From: DASSUW01 sp963844405
GTDB taxonomy: Bacteria; Actinomycetota; Thermoleophilia; Solirubrobacterales; Solirubrobacteraceae
DNA: 64,000 nucleotides
NCBI GenBank assembly: GCA_963844405.1
Contig: CAWJNZ010000003.1
Location: forward strand, 124,001 to 188,000
Direction of reading: 5' to 3'
Part shown: positions 7,210 to 16,057 of the stretch, piece after piece
How the letters are laid out: each line of letters starts with the position of its first letter
Position numbering within the stretch: the stretch's first letter is position 1
Notes under the pieces: model-generated
Database searches by the model: none
Told to the model about the DNA's origin: nothing
What the model saw: only the letters and a program-made list of their open reading frames with translations
Program-made: the position numbers and the translations under genes

Positions 7210-8418
7210 CTAGCCGAGGCAGGCGTAGACCGCGTCGCGCAGCGCGACTTCGCGCGGGTCGTCGTAGAGCCGGAACCCGGTGCGGTTCATCGCATACGCG
7301 AAGCCGAGGCGAGCCTCCGGGTCGGCAAAGCCGAACGAGCCGCCCGCGCCGGGCGTCCCGAAGGCCGAGCGTGAGGCAAACCGGAAGCGGGGGAACGGCT
7401 TGACGTAACCGAGCGAGAACACGGACTCGATGTGCAGCACGACGTCCATCCGCCCCTCCGTGGGCGCGACGGCGGGCTCGATCAGCGCGTCGAGCGTCGC
7501 CTGCGTGAGGCCGAGCCTGCGCCCGCCGGTCGCGAACTCCCCATAGGCCATGGCGACCGAGCGCACAGAGCCGATGCCGTTGGCGGCGGGGATCTCCGCC
7601 TGCTGCAGCTCGCGCCGGTTGTACTCGTTCACCAGCCCGGTGACGCGCGGGTTGCCGAACGTCCGGTAGGTGATGCTGCGCGGGTTGAGGAAGGCGAAGA
7701 CGAAGCGCGGCGGGAACTCGTGCAGGTGCAGGAGCATCTCCGCCGGCTTGTAACCGTGGATCGTCGCCACCCGCTCCTCCGGCATGTCGGCCGGCAGCCC
7801 TATGTGGAAGTCGAGCCCCAGCGGGGTCGCGACCTCCTCGGCGAAGAAGCGCCCGAGCGTGCGGTGTTGCGGATCCGCCCGCCGCACGAGCTCACCCTCG
7901 TACCAGCCGAGCGTGATGCCGTGGTAGCCGTGACGGGTTCCCGGTTCCCACGCGGGCCGCTGTCGCGCGATCACCTCGGCGACCCGGTCGAGGTCGAGCA
8001 GATCGTCGAGCCCGAGCCGTTCGTCGATCGCACACAGGCCCGCTTGGTGCGAGAGCAGTTGGCGGACGGTGACCTCCCCCTTGCCGCCGGCCGCGAACTC
8101 GGGCCAGTACGACGCCACGGGCGCGTCATAGTCGATCAGCCCCCGGCTGTGGGCGACGGCGACCGCCATCGAGGCGACGCCCTTCGTGGTGGAGAACATC
8201 GGCACGAGCGTGTCGTCCTCCCACGCAGCGCGGGAGACGCCGTTCCGGTAGCCGCCCCACAGGTCGACGACCTTCCGCCCGTCGCGGTAGACGGCACAGG
8301 CCGCGCCGATCTCGTGGCGCCGCGTGAAGTTCTCGCGGAACGCGTCGGCGACGGCGCCGTAGCCCTCCTCGACCCCGCCTCCGACCGTCTCCGCGGGAAC
8401 GTCGACCTTGAGCACCAC
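7210..8418 (-). CDS. Serine hydrolase, beta-lactamase/esterase EstB family (class C-like)
   Basis: This 402-residue protein has a penicillin-binding-like active site: nucleophile Ser and Lys in FSTTKGVASM near residue 74 (SxxK) and a Tyr motif GYHGITLGW near residue 162. No signal peptide is visible, which favours an intracellular esterase or lactonase-type enzyme over a secreted beta-lactamase. The C-terminal SAFGTPGAGGSFGFADPE is typical of this family. It starts with GTG after TAGGCT at 8430-8435. The real substrate is not predictable. Confidence 0.85.
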   Translation of the reverse strand: MVLKVDVPAETVGGGVEEGYGAVADAFRENFTRRHEIGAACAVYRDGRKVVDLWGGYRNGVSRAAWEDDTLVPMFSTTKGVASMAVAVAHSRGLIDYDAPVASYWPEFAAGGKGEVTVRQLLSHQAGLCAIDERLGLDDLLDLDRVAEVIARQRPAWEPGTRHGYHGITLGWYEGELVRRADPQHRTLGRFFAEEVATPLGLDFHIGLPADMPEERVATIHGYKPAEMLLHLHEFPPRFVFAFLNPRSITYRTFGNPRVTGLVNEYNRRELQQAEIPAANGIGSVRSVAMAYGEFATGGRRLGLTQATLDALIEPAVAPTEGRMDVVLHIESVFSLGYVKPFPRFRFASRSAFGTPGAGGSFGFADPEARLGFAYAMNRTGFRLYDDPREVALRDAVYACLG

Positions 8419-8461
8419 GATGTCGCGGCAGCCTACGCCGATGGTCCGACTGGAGCGGCGC

Positions 8462-9157
8462 CTAGCCCGCGCTGAGCTCGACGGTCAGCGGCGTGCCGTC
8501 GAGCGCGTTCAATGCGCGCTCGACCGAGCAGGACACGCAGGTGAAGGTCGGCGTGTCGCGCTTGGTGTAGGCCGACGCCTCGGTGGTGCGGAGCCGCTGG
8601 ACGAGATCGAGGAAGGAGGCGGGCTCGTCGGTCTCGAAAGCGACGACGAACTCCTGGTCGTCGAGCCCGAACGAGTAGCTCGTGTTGAGGTCGATGTCCG
8701 GGTACTCGCGACCGATCTTGATGTGCTCCTGCATGATCCGCCAGCGCTCGTCGGGCGCCAGCCGGTACCACTCGCGCGTCTTCACGAACGGGTAGACGAA
8801 GAGGTACTTGGCGTGGGCGGGGCGGACCTCGAGCCGCGACTCGTCGGAGTACTCCGACGGCTTCGTCAGGGCGAGATACGAGTACGGGACCTCGCACCAC
8901 TTCATCAGCCCGCTCTGCGCCAGCACGACGTGGAACTCGTGGATGCGCTCGAGGTTCGTCGCCTGCGACAGCAGCATCATGTCGGCGTCGCCGCGCGTCC
9001 CGACCAGCGAGAACGCGCGCAGGAGGCGCTCGGACGCGAAGTCCTCGCACGCCGCGAGCAGCTCGCGCTTGTGCTGCGAGCGCTCGGCGTCGTCGAGCCG
9101 GCGCCACGCCGGGTCGACCTTCAGGAACGTGTACTTGACGAAGTGGCGATCCGGCAT
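8462..9157 (-). CDS. hemQ: HemQ/ChdC coproheme decarboxylase (chlorite dismutase family)
   Basis: This 231-residue protein has the family core PFVKTREWY and a heme-ligand histidine in MQEHIKIG. In Actinobacteria and Firmicutes this protein performs the last step of the coproporphyrin-dependent heme pathway, decarboxylating coproheme to heme b with peroxide. The segment SYSFGLDDQEFVVAFE is typical of HemQ. Near the C-terminus, TFTCVSCSVE contains a CxxC where I would expect a Gly-Arg-type segment, so a metal or redox role is possible. It starts with ATG 9157 after TATCCT at 9169-9174. Confidence 0.88.
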   Translation of the reverse strand: MPDRHFVKYTFLKVDPAWRRLDDAERSQHKRELLAACEDFASERLLRAFSLVGTRGDADMMLLSQATNLERIHEFHVVLAQSGLMKWCEVPYSYLALTKPSEYSDESRLEVRPAHAKYLFVYPFVKTREWYRLAPDERWRIMQEHIKIGREYPDIDLNTSYSFGLDDQEFVVAFETDEPASFLDLVQRLRTTEASAYTKRDTPTFTCVSCSVERALNALDGTPLTVELSAG

Positions 9158-9168
9158 GACTGAGGCAC

Positions 9169-9227
9169 AGGATACGGTGGCCAGGGGGGCTAACCGAACC
9201 TAGCCGGTCTGGCCCGGTCCCTAGGAT
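9169..9227. promoter_or_regulatory. Divergent short-leader promoters between hemQ and the GT4 fusion gene
   Basis: The 77-base gap carries TATCCT on the minus strand (9169-9174), 11 bases before the hemQ start, and TAGGAT on the plus strand (9222-9227), 7 bases before the ATG at 9235. Both fit the TANNNT short-leader pattern. Confidence 0.5.
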
Positions 9228-9234
9228 CTCCTCG

Positions 9235-11544
9235 ATGCGGGCTGCCCTCGTCTCCCCGTACTCGTGGACGTATCCAGGCGGCGTGACGCGCCATATCGAG
9301 GCGCTCGCAGGCGAGCTGGCGGCCGGCGGGCACGAGATTCGCGTCTTCGCCCCCTTCGACCACGACACGCGCACGACCGCGCTGCGGCACCGCGGCGCGC
9401 GACCACAGCACCGCCCGCAGCCGGAGTGGCTCGTCCCGCTCGGCGGCACGATCGGCTGGCCGAGCAACGGAGCCGTCTCCAACCTCGCCCCCACGCCGAG
9501 CACGGTGTCGGCGCTGCGCCGCGAGCTGCGCGCCTTCCAGCCCGACGTCGTGCACCTGCACGAGCCGGTCGCGCCGGTGGTCGGGTGGGACGCGCTGACC
9601 AGCGTGGACGCGCCGCTCGTCGGCACCTTCCACTGCTACTCGGAGTCGACGCCGCCGCACTACGTCGCCGCGCTGCTCGGCGCACGCCGCAAGCTCAACC
9701 GCCTCAGCGTGCGCCTGGCCGTCTCCGAGGCGGCGGCGTGGACCGGCCGGCGCTTCTACGGCGGTCACTACCGCGTCGTGCCCAACGGCGTCGTGCTCCG
9801 CGAGGGCGGCGCTCCGGCTCCCCGCCGGCGGACGCCCGGCGAGCCGCTGCGGATCGTCTTCGTCGGCCAGGCCGTCGAGCGCAAGGGCCTGCCGATCCTG
9901 CTGAGCGCCTTCGAGGGCCTGCGCGGCCAGGTTCCGGCGGAGCTGACCGTCGTCGGGGCCACGCAGGAGGAGATCGCCCCGCTGCTCATGGATGCGACCG
10001 CCGTCACCGCGCTCGGCCGCGTCGACGACGCCGCTCGCCAGCGGGCGATCGAGTCCGCCGACCTGCTGTGCGCGCCGTCGCTCGGCGGCGAGTCGTTCGG
10101 CATGGTGCTGACCGAGGCGTTCGCCGCCGGCCGGCCCGTCGTGGCGTCCGACATCGCCGGCTACCGCGACGTGGTCACCGACGGCAGCGACGGGCTGCTG
10201 GTCCCGCGAGGGGACGCCACGCGCCTGGCCGAGACGCTGCGCGACCTCGCGCTCGACCCCGAGAGCACGGTCCGGCTCGCCGCCGAGGCCGGCCGCACGG
10301 CCGAGCGCTACGCCTGGCCGCGCGTGGCCGAGCAGGTCGCGGGAGCCTACGTGGACGCCCGCGCGGTGCCGGAGCCGGAGACGGCGCCCGCCCGCGCCGC
10401 CGTCCGCATCGGCGCGCTGCCCGCCGACGGCCGGCCGCGCTCGCCGGCGCGGCGGCTCCCGTCGCTCGACCCCGCGCCGCCCGCCCGCCGCGCCGTCCTC
10501 GTCGGCCGCCGGGTCGTGCTCGGCACCGCCATGGCCGGCGCCGCCGCGGGCACGCTGCTCGCGTTGGACCGTATCGGCATGGGCCCGATCGCCCACGCGC
10601 TCGTGCAGTCGCAGCCGGTCTGGGTGCTCGTCGGGCTGGCGCTGATGTGCGTGTCGATGCTCGCCCGCGCCGTCGCCTGGCACGCCATCCTGCGCGCCGC
10701 GCTGCCCGGCGCGAAGCCGCGGCTCGTCGACTCCGTGCAGGGCACGACGATCGGCGTGCTGATGTCGGCCACGCTGCCCGCGCGCCTGGGCGAGCCCTCG
10801 CGCGCGCTGATCGTCGCCCGTCGGCTCGGCCGCCCGCGCGACCGCCTGCCCGCCGTGCTCGGCACGCTCGTCTCGCAGACCCTGCTCAACGTGCTGGCGC
10901 TCGTGATCCTCGGCGCCGTCATGTTCACCACCATCGGGCTGTTCGCCGGCCGCCAGCAGGCGCTGGTCTGGTACGCGCTGGCGCCGTTCGGCGTGCTCTG
11001 CGCCGTGCTCGTCGCACCGGCGCTGCTTACCCGTCCCCACCCACCCCTGCCCTCGCGCTCGGCGCGCGTGCACCGCTGGCTGACGCAGGCGCGCTCGGCG
11101 CTGGCGCGCGTGCGCAGCGGCCTGCGCGTGTTCCGCTCGCCGCGGCTCGGCCTCGAGGCGGTGACCATGCAGCTCACGGCGTGGGCGCTGCAGTGGGTCG
11201 CCTGCTACGTGCTGTTCGTGGCGCTCGGGCTGGACCTCGACATGGGGGCGGCCGCCGCCGTGCTGTTCGCCGTCAACGTGACCGCCGTGCTCCCGCTCAC
11301 GCCCTCCAACCTCGGCGTCTTCCAGGCCGCCTGCCTCGCCGTGCTGACCGGCGCCTACGGGGTCGACGCCGCGCAGGCGCTCGGCTACGGGATCATCCTC
11401 CAGGCGGTGGAGATCGCCACCGCGGTCGTCATGGGCGCCCCCGCGCTGGTCAAGGAGGGCCTGTCGTGGCGCGAGGTGCGCCTGCGCGCGCTCCACACCG
11501 CGCCCGTCTCGCTCGGCCCCGCGCCGCGCGAGGCCGAAGCCTGA
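9235..11544 (+). CDS. Fusion of GT4 glycosyltransferase with a lysylphosphatidylglycerol synthase-type membrane (UPF0104) domain
   Basis: This 769-residue, two-domain protein has residues 1-375 as a GT-B glycosyltransferase of family GT4, close in style to PimA mannosyltransferases: N-terminal PYSWTYPGGVTRHIE, DVVHLHEP, and the donor-site region SLGGESFGMVLTEAFAAGRP. After a Pro/Arg-rich linker, residues 425-745 form a multi-spanning domain of the UPF0104/MprF-flippase type (LPARLGEPSRALI and LPLTPSNLGVFQAA are recognisable). The enzyme probably glycosylates a lipid and the membrane half may move or anchor it; that coupling is inference. It is monocistronic, 4 bases from a convergent patatin gene. 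Confidence 0.85.
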   Translation: MRAALVSPYSWTYPGGVTRHIEALAGELAAGGHEIRVFAPFDHDTRTTALRHRGARPQHRPQPEWLVPLGGTIGWPSNGAVSNLAPTPSTVSALRRELRAFQPDVVHLHEPVAPVVGWDALTSVDAPLVGTFHCYSESTPPHYVAALLGARRKLNRLSVRLAVSEAAAWTGRRFYGGHYRVVPNGVVLREGGAPAPRRRTPGEPLRIVFVGQAVERKGLPILLSAFEGLRGQVPAELTVVGATQEEIAPLLMDATAVTALGRVDDAARQRAIESADLLCAPSLGGESFGMVLTEAFAAGRPVVASDIAGYRDVVTDGSDGLLVPRGDATRLAETLRDLALDPESTVRLAAEAGRTAERYAWPRVAEQVAGAYVDARAVPEPETAPARAAVRIGALPADGRPRSPARRLPSLDPAPPARRAVLVGRRVVLGTAMAGAAAGTLLALDRIGMGPIAHALVQSQPVWVLVGLALMCVSMLARAVAWHAILRAALPGAKPRLVDSVQGTTIGVLMSATLPARLGEPSRALIVARRLGRPRDRLPAVLGTLVSQTLLNVLALVILGAVMFTTIGLFAGRQQALVWYALAPFGVLCAVLVAPALLTRPHPPLPSRSARVHRWLTQARSALARVRSGLRVFRSPRLGLEAVTMQLTAWALQWVACYVLFVALGLDLDMGAAAAVLFAVNVTAVLPLTPSNLGVFQAACLAVLTGAYGVDAAQALGYGIILQAVEIATAVVMGAPALVKEGLSWREVRLRALHTAPVSLGPAPREAEA

Positions 11545-11548
11545 GCGG

Positions 11549-12412
11549 CTAGCAGATCCGGTCCAGCGCGTCGTCGTGCTCGGCGATCAGCCGCGCCGCC
11601 TCGCGCTGCAGCGCGGCGAGGTTCTCCGGCGACGCGTCGTCGAGGTCGTCGCTCGCCTCCAGGAGCCGCGTCTGCAGCCGCACGTAGCGGTCGGCGAGGA
11701 GCCGCGAGAGCTGGAGGTCGACGGCGTCGGCGCTGCCGTCGAAGACCACGTCGAGGATCGGCTGCGCCCACTCGAGCTTGCCCCACCCGCGGACCTCCTC
11801 GTAGGGCAGCCGGCGCGTGTGCTCGCCGGTGCCGAGCGAGACGAGCAGTTCGAGCTCGCCGTCGACCTCCGCGTAGGCGCAGACGGACGGGTTGGTGGCG
11901 AAGACGCCGCCGTCGACCAGCGTCGCGGCGCCGACCCGCACCGGCTCGAAGTAGCTGGGCGCGGCCGAGCTGGCATGCGCGGCGTCGACCATCGTCACGT
12001 CGTCGTCGCGGCGCAGGAGGACGGCACGCCGCCGCTCGAGGTCGTACGCCGTGAGCAGGATCGCGGGGTCGGCCTGGGCGAGCCGGACGCCGCCGAGGTG
12101 GCGCTCGAGCGCGGCGATGAGCCCGGCGTCGTCGTAGCGCTCGTCGACGTACCCGTCGACGGAGCTGATCGTCTTGAGCAGCGTGCGGTCGAAGATCTCC
12201 GGGCCTTCGTCCACGTAGATCTGCGCGATGCGCTCGGCCGGCAGCGGGTCCGGACGGGTCAACGCGCAGGCGATGATGGCGCCCGTCGAGGTCCCGGCCA
12301 CGAGGTCGAACAGCTGACCGGCGGGCCGCCCGCAGCGCCGCTCGATCTCGGCCAGGACGAGCGCCGGGATCAGGCCGCGGATCCCGCCGCCGTCGATCGC
12401 CAGCACCCGCAC
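11549..12412 (-). CDS. Patatin-like phospholipase
   Basis: This 287-residue lipid acyl hydrolase has oxyanion motif DGGGIRGL at residues 7-14, nucleophile elbow GTSTG near residue 40 and catalytic Asp in VDGGVFATNPS near residue 163, which together form the Ser-Asp dyad. There is no signal peptide, so it acts on the inner membrane face or on storage lipid. The GTG start lies 2 bases after the metH stop, so it probably shares the metH transcript although no functional link is known. CapV-type effectors share this fold, but no cyclic-nucleotide synthase of a defence system is next to it. Confidence 0.87.
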   Translation of the reverse strand: MRVLAIDGGGIRGLIPALVLAEIERRCGRPAGQLFDLVAGTSTGAIIACALTRPDPLPAERIAQIYVDEGPEIFDRTLLKTISSVDGYVDERYDDAGLIAALERHLGGVRLAQADPAILLTAYDLERRRAVLLRRDDDVTMVDAAHASSAAPSYFEPVRVGAATLVDGGVFATNPSVCAYAEVDGELELLVSLGTGEHTRRLPYEEVRGWGKLEWAQPILDVVFDGSADAVDLQLSRLLADRYVRLQTRLLEASDDLDDASPENLAALQREAARLIAEHDDALDRIC

Positions 12413-12414
12413 GG

Positions 12415-15400
12415 CTAAGCGGGGGCGCCCGCCCGGCTCGGGTCCTTGTCCGTGCCCTTGATCAGCTCGTCAGGCGCCTTCTGCTTCGGGATGAAGCCGG
12501 ACTTCATGCCGAAGTAGACCGCCTGCGGGTGGTGGGCGACGATGGCGACCGTCGACTGCTCGGGCTCGACCGCGTGGCCGCCGGACAGGCTGAGGCCGAT
12601 GCGCTCGGCGCCGAGCAGGCGGAAGACCTTGGTGTGCTCGGACTGGTCCGGGCAGGCCGGATAGCCCCACGACCAGCGGCGGCCCTGGTCGGGCGCGACG
12701 CCGAGGTCGGAGCGCACCTTCGCGTGCAGCCACTCGGCCATGCCCTCGGCCGTCTGGACGCCGAGGCCGTGCGTGTAGAGCTGCTCGGCGAACTCGCCGC
12801 GCTGCTCGAGGGCGGCCATCAGCTCGGTGACCTGCGGGCCGGCGGTGACCGCCTGGATGGCGACCACGTCGCGCTCGCCGCTCTCCTTCGGCCGGTAGAA
12901 GTCGGTGATGCAGATGCGGTCGTGCCCGGGCTGGCGCGGGAAGACGAGCTTCTCCAGCACCTTCTCGGGGTCCTCGGGGTCGTAGAGCTCGAGCGAGTTG
13001 CCGACCGCGTTGCAGGGGAAGTAGCCGAGCACCGCGCGCGGGTGCAGGTAGTCCTGCTCGCGCCACATGCGCTCGAGCCGCGGCTGGAACTCCTCGTCGA
13101 CGAGCTGGCGCCACTCCTCGCCCTTCTTGCCGCGCCCGCCCCAGTGGAGCTTGAACAGCACGTGGGTGTCGAGGTGCGGGAAGACGTCGTCGAGGTCGAC
13201 CGGGATCTCCTGGGCGCCCCAGAACGGCGGCGCGGGGACCGGCACGTCGGTGCGGGCGGCGCTGCGCACGGACTCGTCGTCGGTCGGGCCGAGCTCGGGC
13301 TCGGGGCCCTTCTCGCGCAGCTTGCGCGCCTCGTCGCGCGCCTTGTCCACGAGCGCGCTGCGCTTGTCGGGCTCGACGAGCTGGTCCATCACCGCGAGGC
13401 CGGCGAAGGCGTCCTTGCAGTAGAAGACGCCGGGGTCGTAGACCTCGTCGGACTCCTGGCCCTTGGGGTAGAGGATGCGGCGCCCGAAGTCGCGGTTGAT
13501 GGCGGCGCCGCCGACCAGCACGGGGTACTGGAGGCCGCGCTCGTGCAGCTCCTGGATGGCGAGCGGCATCTGCTTCGAGGTGCTGACGAGCAGCGCGGAG
13601 AGGCCGATGGCGGTGGCGTCGTGCTCCTGCGCCGCGTCGAGGATCGTGCCGATCGGGACCTGCTTGCCGAGGTCGACGACCGTGTAGCCGTTGTTGGTGA
13701 GGATCGTGTTGACGAGCGACTTGCCGATGTCGTGCACGTCGCCGAACACGGTGGCCAGCACGACGGTGCCCTTCGTGTAGCCCTCGATCTTGTCGAGGTA
13801 CTTCTCGAGCTGGGCGACGGCCTTCTTCATGACCTCCGCGCTCTGGAGCACGAAGGGCAGGATCAGCTCGCCGGCGCCGAACTTGTCGCCGACCTCCTTC
13901 ATGGCGGGCAGCAGCACCTCGTTGAGCGTCGGGACGGCGCCGATCTTCTCGACGCTGGCGTCGATCTGGGCCTCCACGCCGTCCTTCTTGCGGCGCAGGA
14001 TGTGCCAGTGCAGCGCCTCCTCGGGCTCCATGCCGGCCGTCGGGTCGGCGGCCTCGGCCGCCTCCTCGGACTTGCCCTCGAAGTGGGCGATGAAGCGTTC
14101 GAGCGCGTCGTCGCGGCGGTTGAAGACGAGGTCGTCGGCGAGCTCGCGCTCGCCCTCGCCGATCTCCGCGTACGGCGTGATGTGGTTCGGGTTGACCATC
14201 GCGAGGTCGAGCCCCGCCTCCACGCAGTGGTGGAGGAAGACGGAGTTGAGGACGCTGCGCGCCGTCAGGCCGATGCCGAAGCTGACGTTGGAGACGCCGA
14301 GCGAGGTCTTGACGCCGGGCAGCTCGGACTTGATGAGCCGGATGCCCTCGATCGTCTCGATCGCCGAGGGCTTCCACTCCTCGTCGCCGGTCGTGAGCGT
14401 GAAGGTCAGCGCGTCGAAGATCAGCAGCTCGGGGTCCATCCCGTGCTCGTCGCAGACCAGCTCGGTGATCCGCTTGGCGACCTCGAGCTTGCGCTCGCGC
14501 GTCTTGGCCATGCCGACCTCGTCGATGGTCAGGGCGATCAGCGCGGCGCCGTGCTGCATCGCGATCGGGACGACCCTGTCGAGCTTGTCGCGGCCGGCCT
14601 CGAGGTTGACGCTGTTGACGATCGCGCGCCCGGGGATCTGGTCGAGCGCCCGCTCGATGACCTCGGGCTCGGTCGAGTCGACCTGGATCGGCGCCGGCTG
14701 GGTGAGCGAGACCTTCTTGACCACCTGGCGCATCTGCTCGTCTTCGTCCTGGCGCTCGGTGAGCGCGACGCAGACGTCGAGCACGTGGGCGCCGCCCTCG
14801 ACCTGGTCCTCGGCGACCTGGAGGAGGCCGTCGTAGTCGTCGGCGAGCAGCAGCTCCTTGGCCTTGCGCGAGCCCTGCGAGTTGACGCGCTCGCCGACCA
14901 GCGTCGGGCGCGGCTCCTGCACGAGCGGCGCCGCGGCGATCATCGAGGACACGTGCGGCGGCCGGGGGGCGGGCCGCGTGGAGGAGGGGCGGCCGTCGAC
15001 GCGCTGCTTGAGGGCGTAGATGTGGTCGGGCGTGGTGCCGCAGCAGCCGCCGACGATGTTCACGCCGTAGCGCTCGACGAACTCGCCGAGCGCCGTCGCG
15101 ATCTGTTCCGGCGTCTCCGGGAAGATCGTCTCGCCGTTCGGGCCCTGGTGCGGGATGCCGGCGTTCGGGATGCAGTGGATCGGCACCGGCGAGTACTCGC
15201 CGAGGAAGCGGATGGCGTCGCGCATGTCCTCGGGGCCGGTCGAGCAGTTGAGGCCGATCACGTCGACCTTGAGCGCCTCGAGCGTGGCGAGCGCGGCGCT
15301 GATGTCCGTGCCCAGCAGCATCTTGCCGCCGTTGGGGAGGAGGCTGATGCTGGTCTGGATCGGGGTGGAGCGGCCGGCGAGCTTGAACGCCTCGCGGGAG

Positions 15401-15912
15401 CCGAAGACGGCGGCCTTGACCTCGAGGATGTCCTGCGCGGTCTCGATGATGATCAGGTCGACGCCTCCCTCCAGCAGGCCCTGGGCCTGCTCGGTGAAGA
15501 CGGTCACGAGCTCGCGGAAGGTGATCTTGCCGAGGGTCGGGTCCTCGGACGCCGGCAGGTGGCCGGTGGGGCCGATCGAGCCGGCCACGAAGCGCTCCTC
15601 GCCGACGGCCTTGCGCGCGATCTCCGCGGCCTTGCGATTGATCTCGAGCGTGTGGTCGGCCAGGCCCCACTCCTCGAGCTTGATCCGGCTGGCCTGGAAG
15701 GTGTCGGTCTCGACCACCTCGGCGCCGGCCTCGACCATCGACTCGTGGACGCCCTGGATGACGTCGGGGCGGTTGAGGACCAGCGCCTCGTGGCAGCGGC
15801 CGGGGAGGCGGTAGTCCTGCTCCAGCGAGAGGTCGAACTGCTCGAGCGTGGCGCCCATACCGCCGTCGAAGACGACGACGCGATCACGGACGGCGGCGAG
15901 AAAGTCACGCAT
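12415..15912 (-). CDS. metH: Cobalamin-dependent methionine synthase
   Basis: This full-length 1165-residue enzyme remethylates homocysteine with 5-methyl-tetrahydrofolate. Visible in order are the homocysteine/zinc domain (LNCSTG near residue 222, GGCCGTTPDH near 290), a pterin-binding domain from about 335 (VGERVNSQGSRK), the cobalamin cap and Rossmann domain with ligand motif DVHDIGKS near 725, and the AdoMet activation domain (YPACPDQSEH, LSLSGGHAVEPEQS). ATG at 15910-15912 is the start, with TACTCT 8 bases upstream. No cobalamin riboswitch is visible; an inverted repeat sits over the promoter instead. Confidence 0.95.
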   Translation of the reverse strand: MRDFLAAVRDRVVVFDGGMGATLEQFDLSLEQDYRLPGRCHEALVLNRPDVIQGVHESMVEAGAEVVETDTFQASRIKLEEWGLADHTLEINRKAAEIARKAVGEERFVAGSIGPTGHLPASEDPTLGKITFRELVTVFTEQAQGLLEGGVDLIIIETAQDILEVKAAVFGSREAFKLAGRSTPIQTSISLLPNGGKMLLGTDISAALATLEALKVDVIGLNCSTGPEDMRDAIRFLGEYSPVPIHCIPNAGIPHQGPNGETIFPETPEQIATALGEFVERYGVNIVGGCCGTTPDHIYALKQRVDGRPSSTRPAPRPPHVSSMIAAAPLVQEPRPTLVGERVNSQGSRKAKELLLADDYDGLLQVAEDQVEGGAHVLDVCVALTERQDEDEQMRQVVKKVSLTQPAPIQVDSTEPEVIERALDQIPGRAIVNSVNLEAGRDKLDRVVPIAMQHGAALIALTIDEVGMAKTRERKLEVAKRITELVCDEHGMDPELLIFDALTFTLTTGDEEWKPSAIETIEGIRLIKSELPGVKTSLGVSNVSFGIGLTARSVLNSVFLHHCVEAGLDLAMVNPNHITPYAEIGEGERELADDLVFNRRDDALERFIAHFEGKSEEAAEAADPTAGMEPEEALHWHILRRKKDGVEAQIDASVEKIGAVPTLNEVLLPAMKEVGDKFGAGELILPFVLQSAEVMKKAVAQLEKYLDKIEGYTKGTVVLATVFGDVHDIGKSLVNTILTNNGYTVVDLGKQVPIGTILDAAQEHDATAIGLSALLVSTSKQMPLAIQELHERGLQYPVLVGGAAINRDFGRRILYPKGQESDEVYDPGVFYCKDAFAGLAVMDQLVEPDKRSALVDKARDEARKLREKGPEPELGPTDDESVRSAARTDVPVPAPPFWGAQEIPVDLDDVFPHLDTHVLFKLHWGGRGKKGEEWRQLVDEEFQPRLERMWREQDYLHPRAVLGYFPCNAVGNSLELYDPEDPEKVLEKLVFPRQPGHDRICITDFYRPKESGERDVVAIQAVTAGPQVTELMAALEQRGEFAEQLYTHGLGVQTAEGMAEWLHAKVRSDLGVAPDQGRRWSWGYPACPDQSEHTKVFRLLGAERIGLSLSGGHAVEPEQSTVAIVAHHPQAVYFGMKSGFIPKQKAPDELIKGTDKDPSRAGAPA

Positions 15913-15920
15913 GGAAGCGA

Positions 15921-15960
15921 AGAGTAGCGCAACCTTGACACAAGCTTGGCAAGGTTTGCG
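15921..15960 (-). promoter_or_regulatory. metH promoter with an overlapping inverted repeat
   Basis: TACTCT (15921-15926, minus strand) ends 8 bases before the metH ATG. Directly upstream, 15928-15960 is an imperfect inverted repeat with arms CGCAACCTTG and CAAGGTTTGCG around a central AAGCTT. It covers the -35 area and is a reasonable operator candidate for a repressor of methionine synthesis. Confidence 0.4.
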
Positions 15961-15970
15961 ACCTTCGTTC

Positions 15971-16026
15971 AGGGTAAGGGGGCCTGGCCCCCCTTGACAG
16001 GGTAAGGGGGCCTGGCCCCCCTTGAC
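15971..16026. repeat. Two tandem copies of a 28-bp palindromic repeat
   Basis: Two exact 28-bp units lie head to tail (15971-15998 and 15999-16026). Each contains the near-palindrome AAGGGGGCCTGGCCCCCCTT. The style matches the palindrome at 5138-5153, so both may belong to one REP-like family. They sit between metH and the divergent padR gene. Confidence 0.65.
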
Positions 16027-16049
16027 TAACGGGTATACATAGCGGTTAG
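16026..16049. promoter_or_regulatory. Candidate PadR autoregulatory operator
   Basis: CTAAC at 16026-16030 and GTTAG at 16045-16049 form an inverted repeat around an AT-richer core with GTATAC. It ends 8 bases before the padR GTG start, the usual place for a PadR self-repression site. Confidence 0.4.
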
Positions 16050-16057
16050 ATAGAGAC

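Noticed and set aside
11549..12412. Anti-phage CBASS effector (CapV-like patatin)
   Set aside because: The fold fits but no cyclic-nucleotide synthase, Cap2/Cap3 or sensor gene is adjacent; it follows metH.
12529..15927. Long open frame antisense to metH
   Set aside because: High GC gives long antisense frames; the composition is Asp/Arg/Leu-rich without domain, while metH shows all its motifs.
15913..16057. Cobalamin or SAM riboswitch upstream of metH
   Set aside because: None of the conserved aptamer boxes is present; the sequence is explained by the inverted repeat and the 28-bp repeats.
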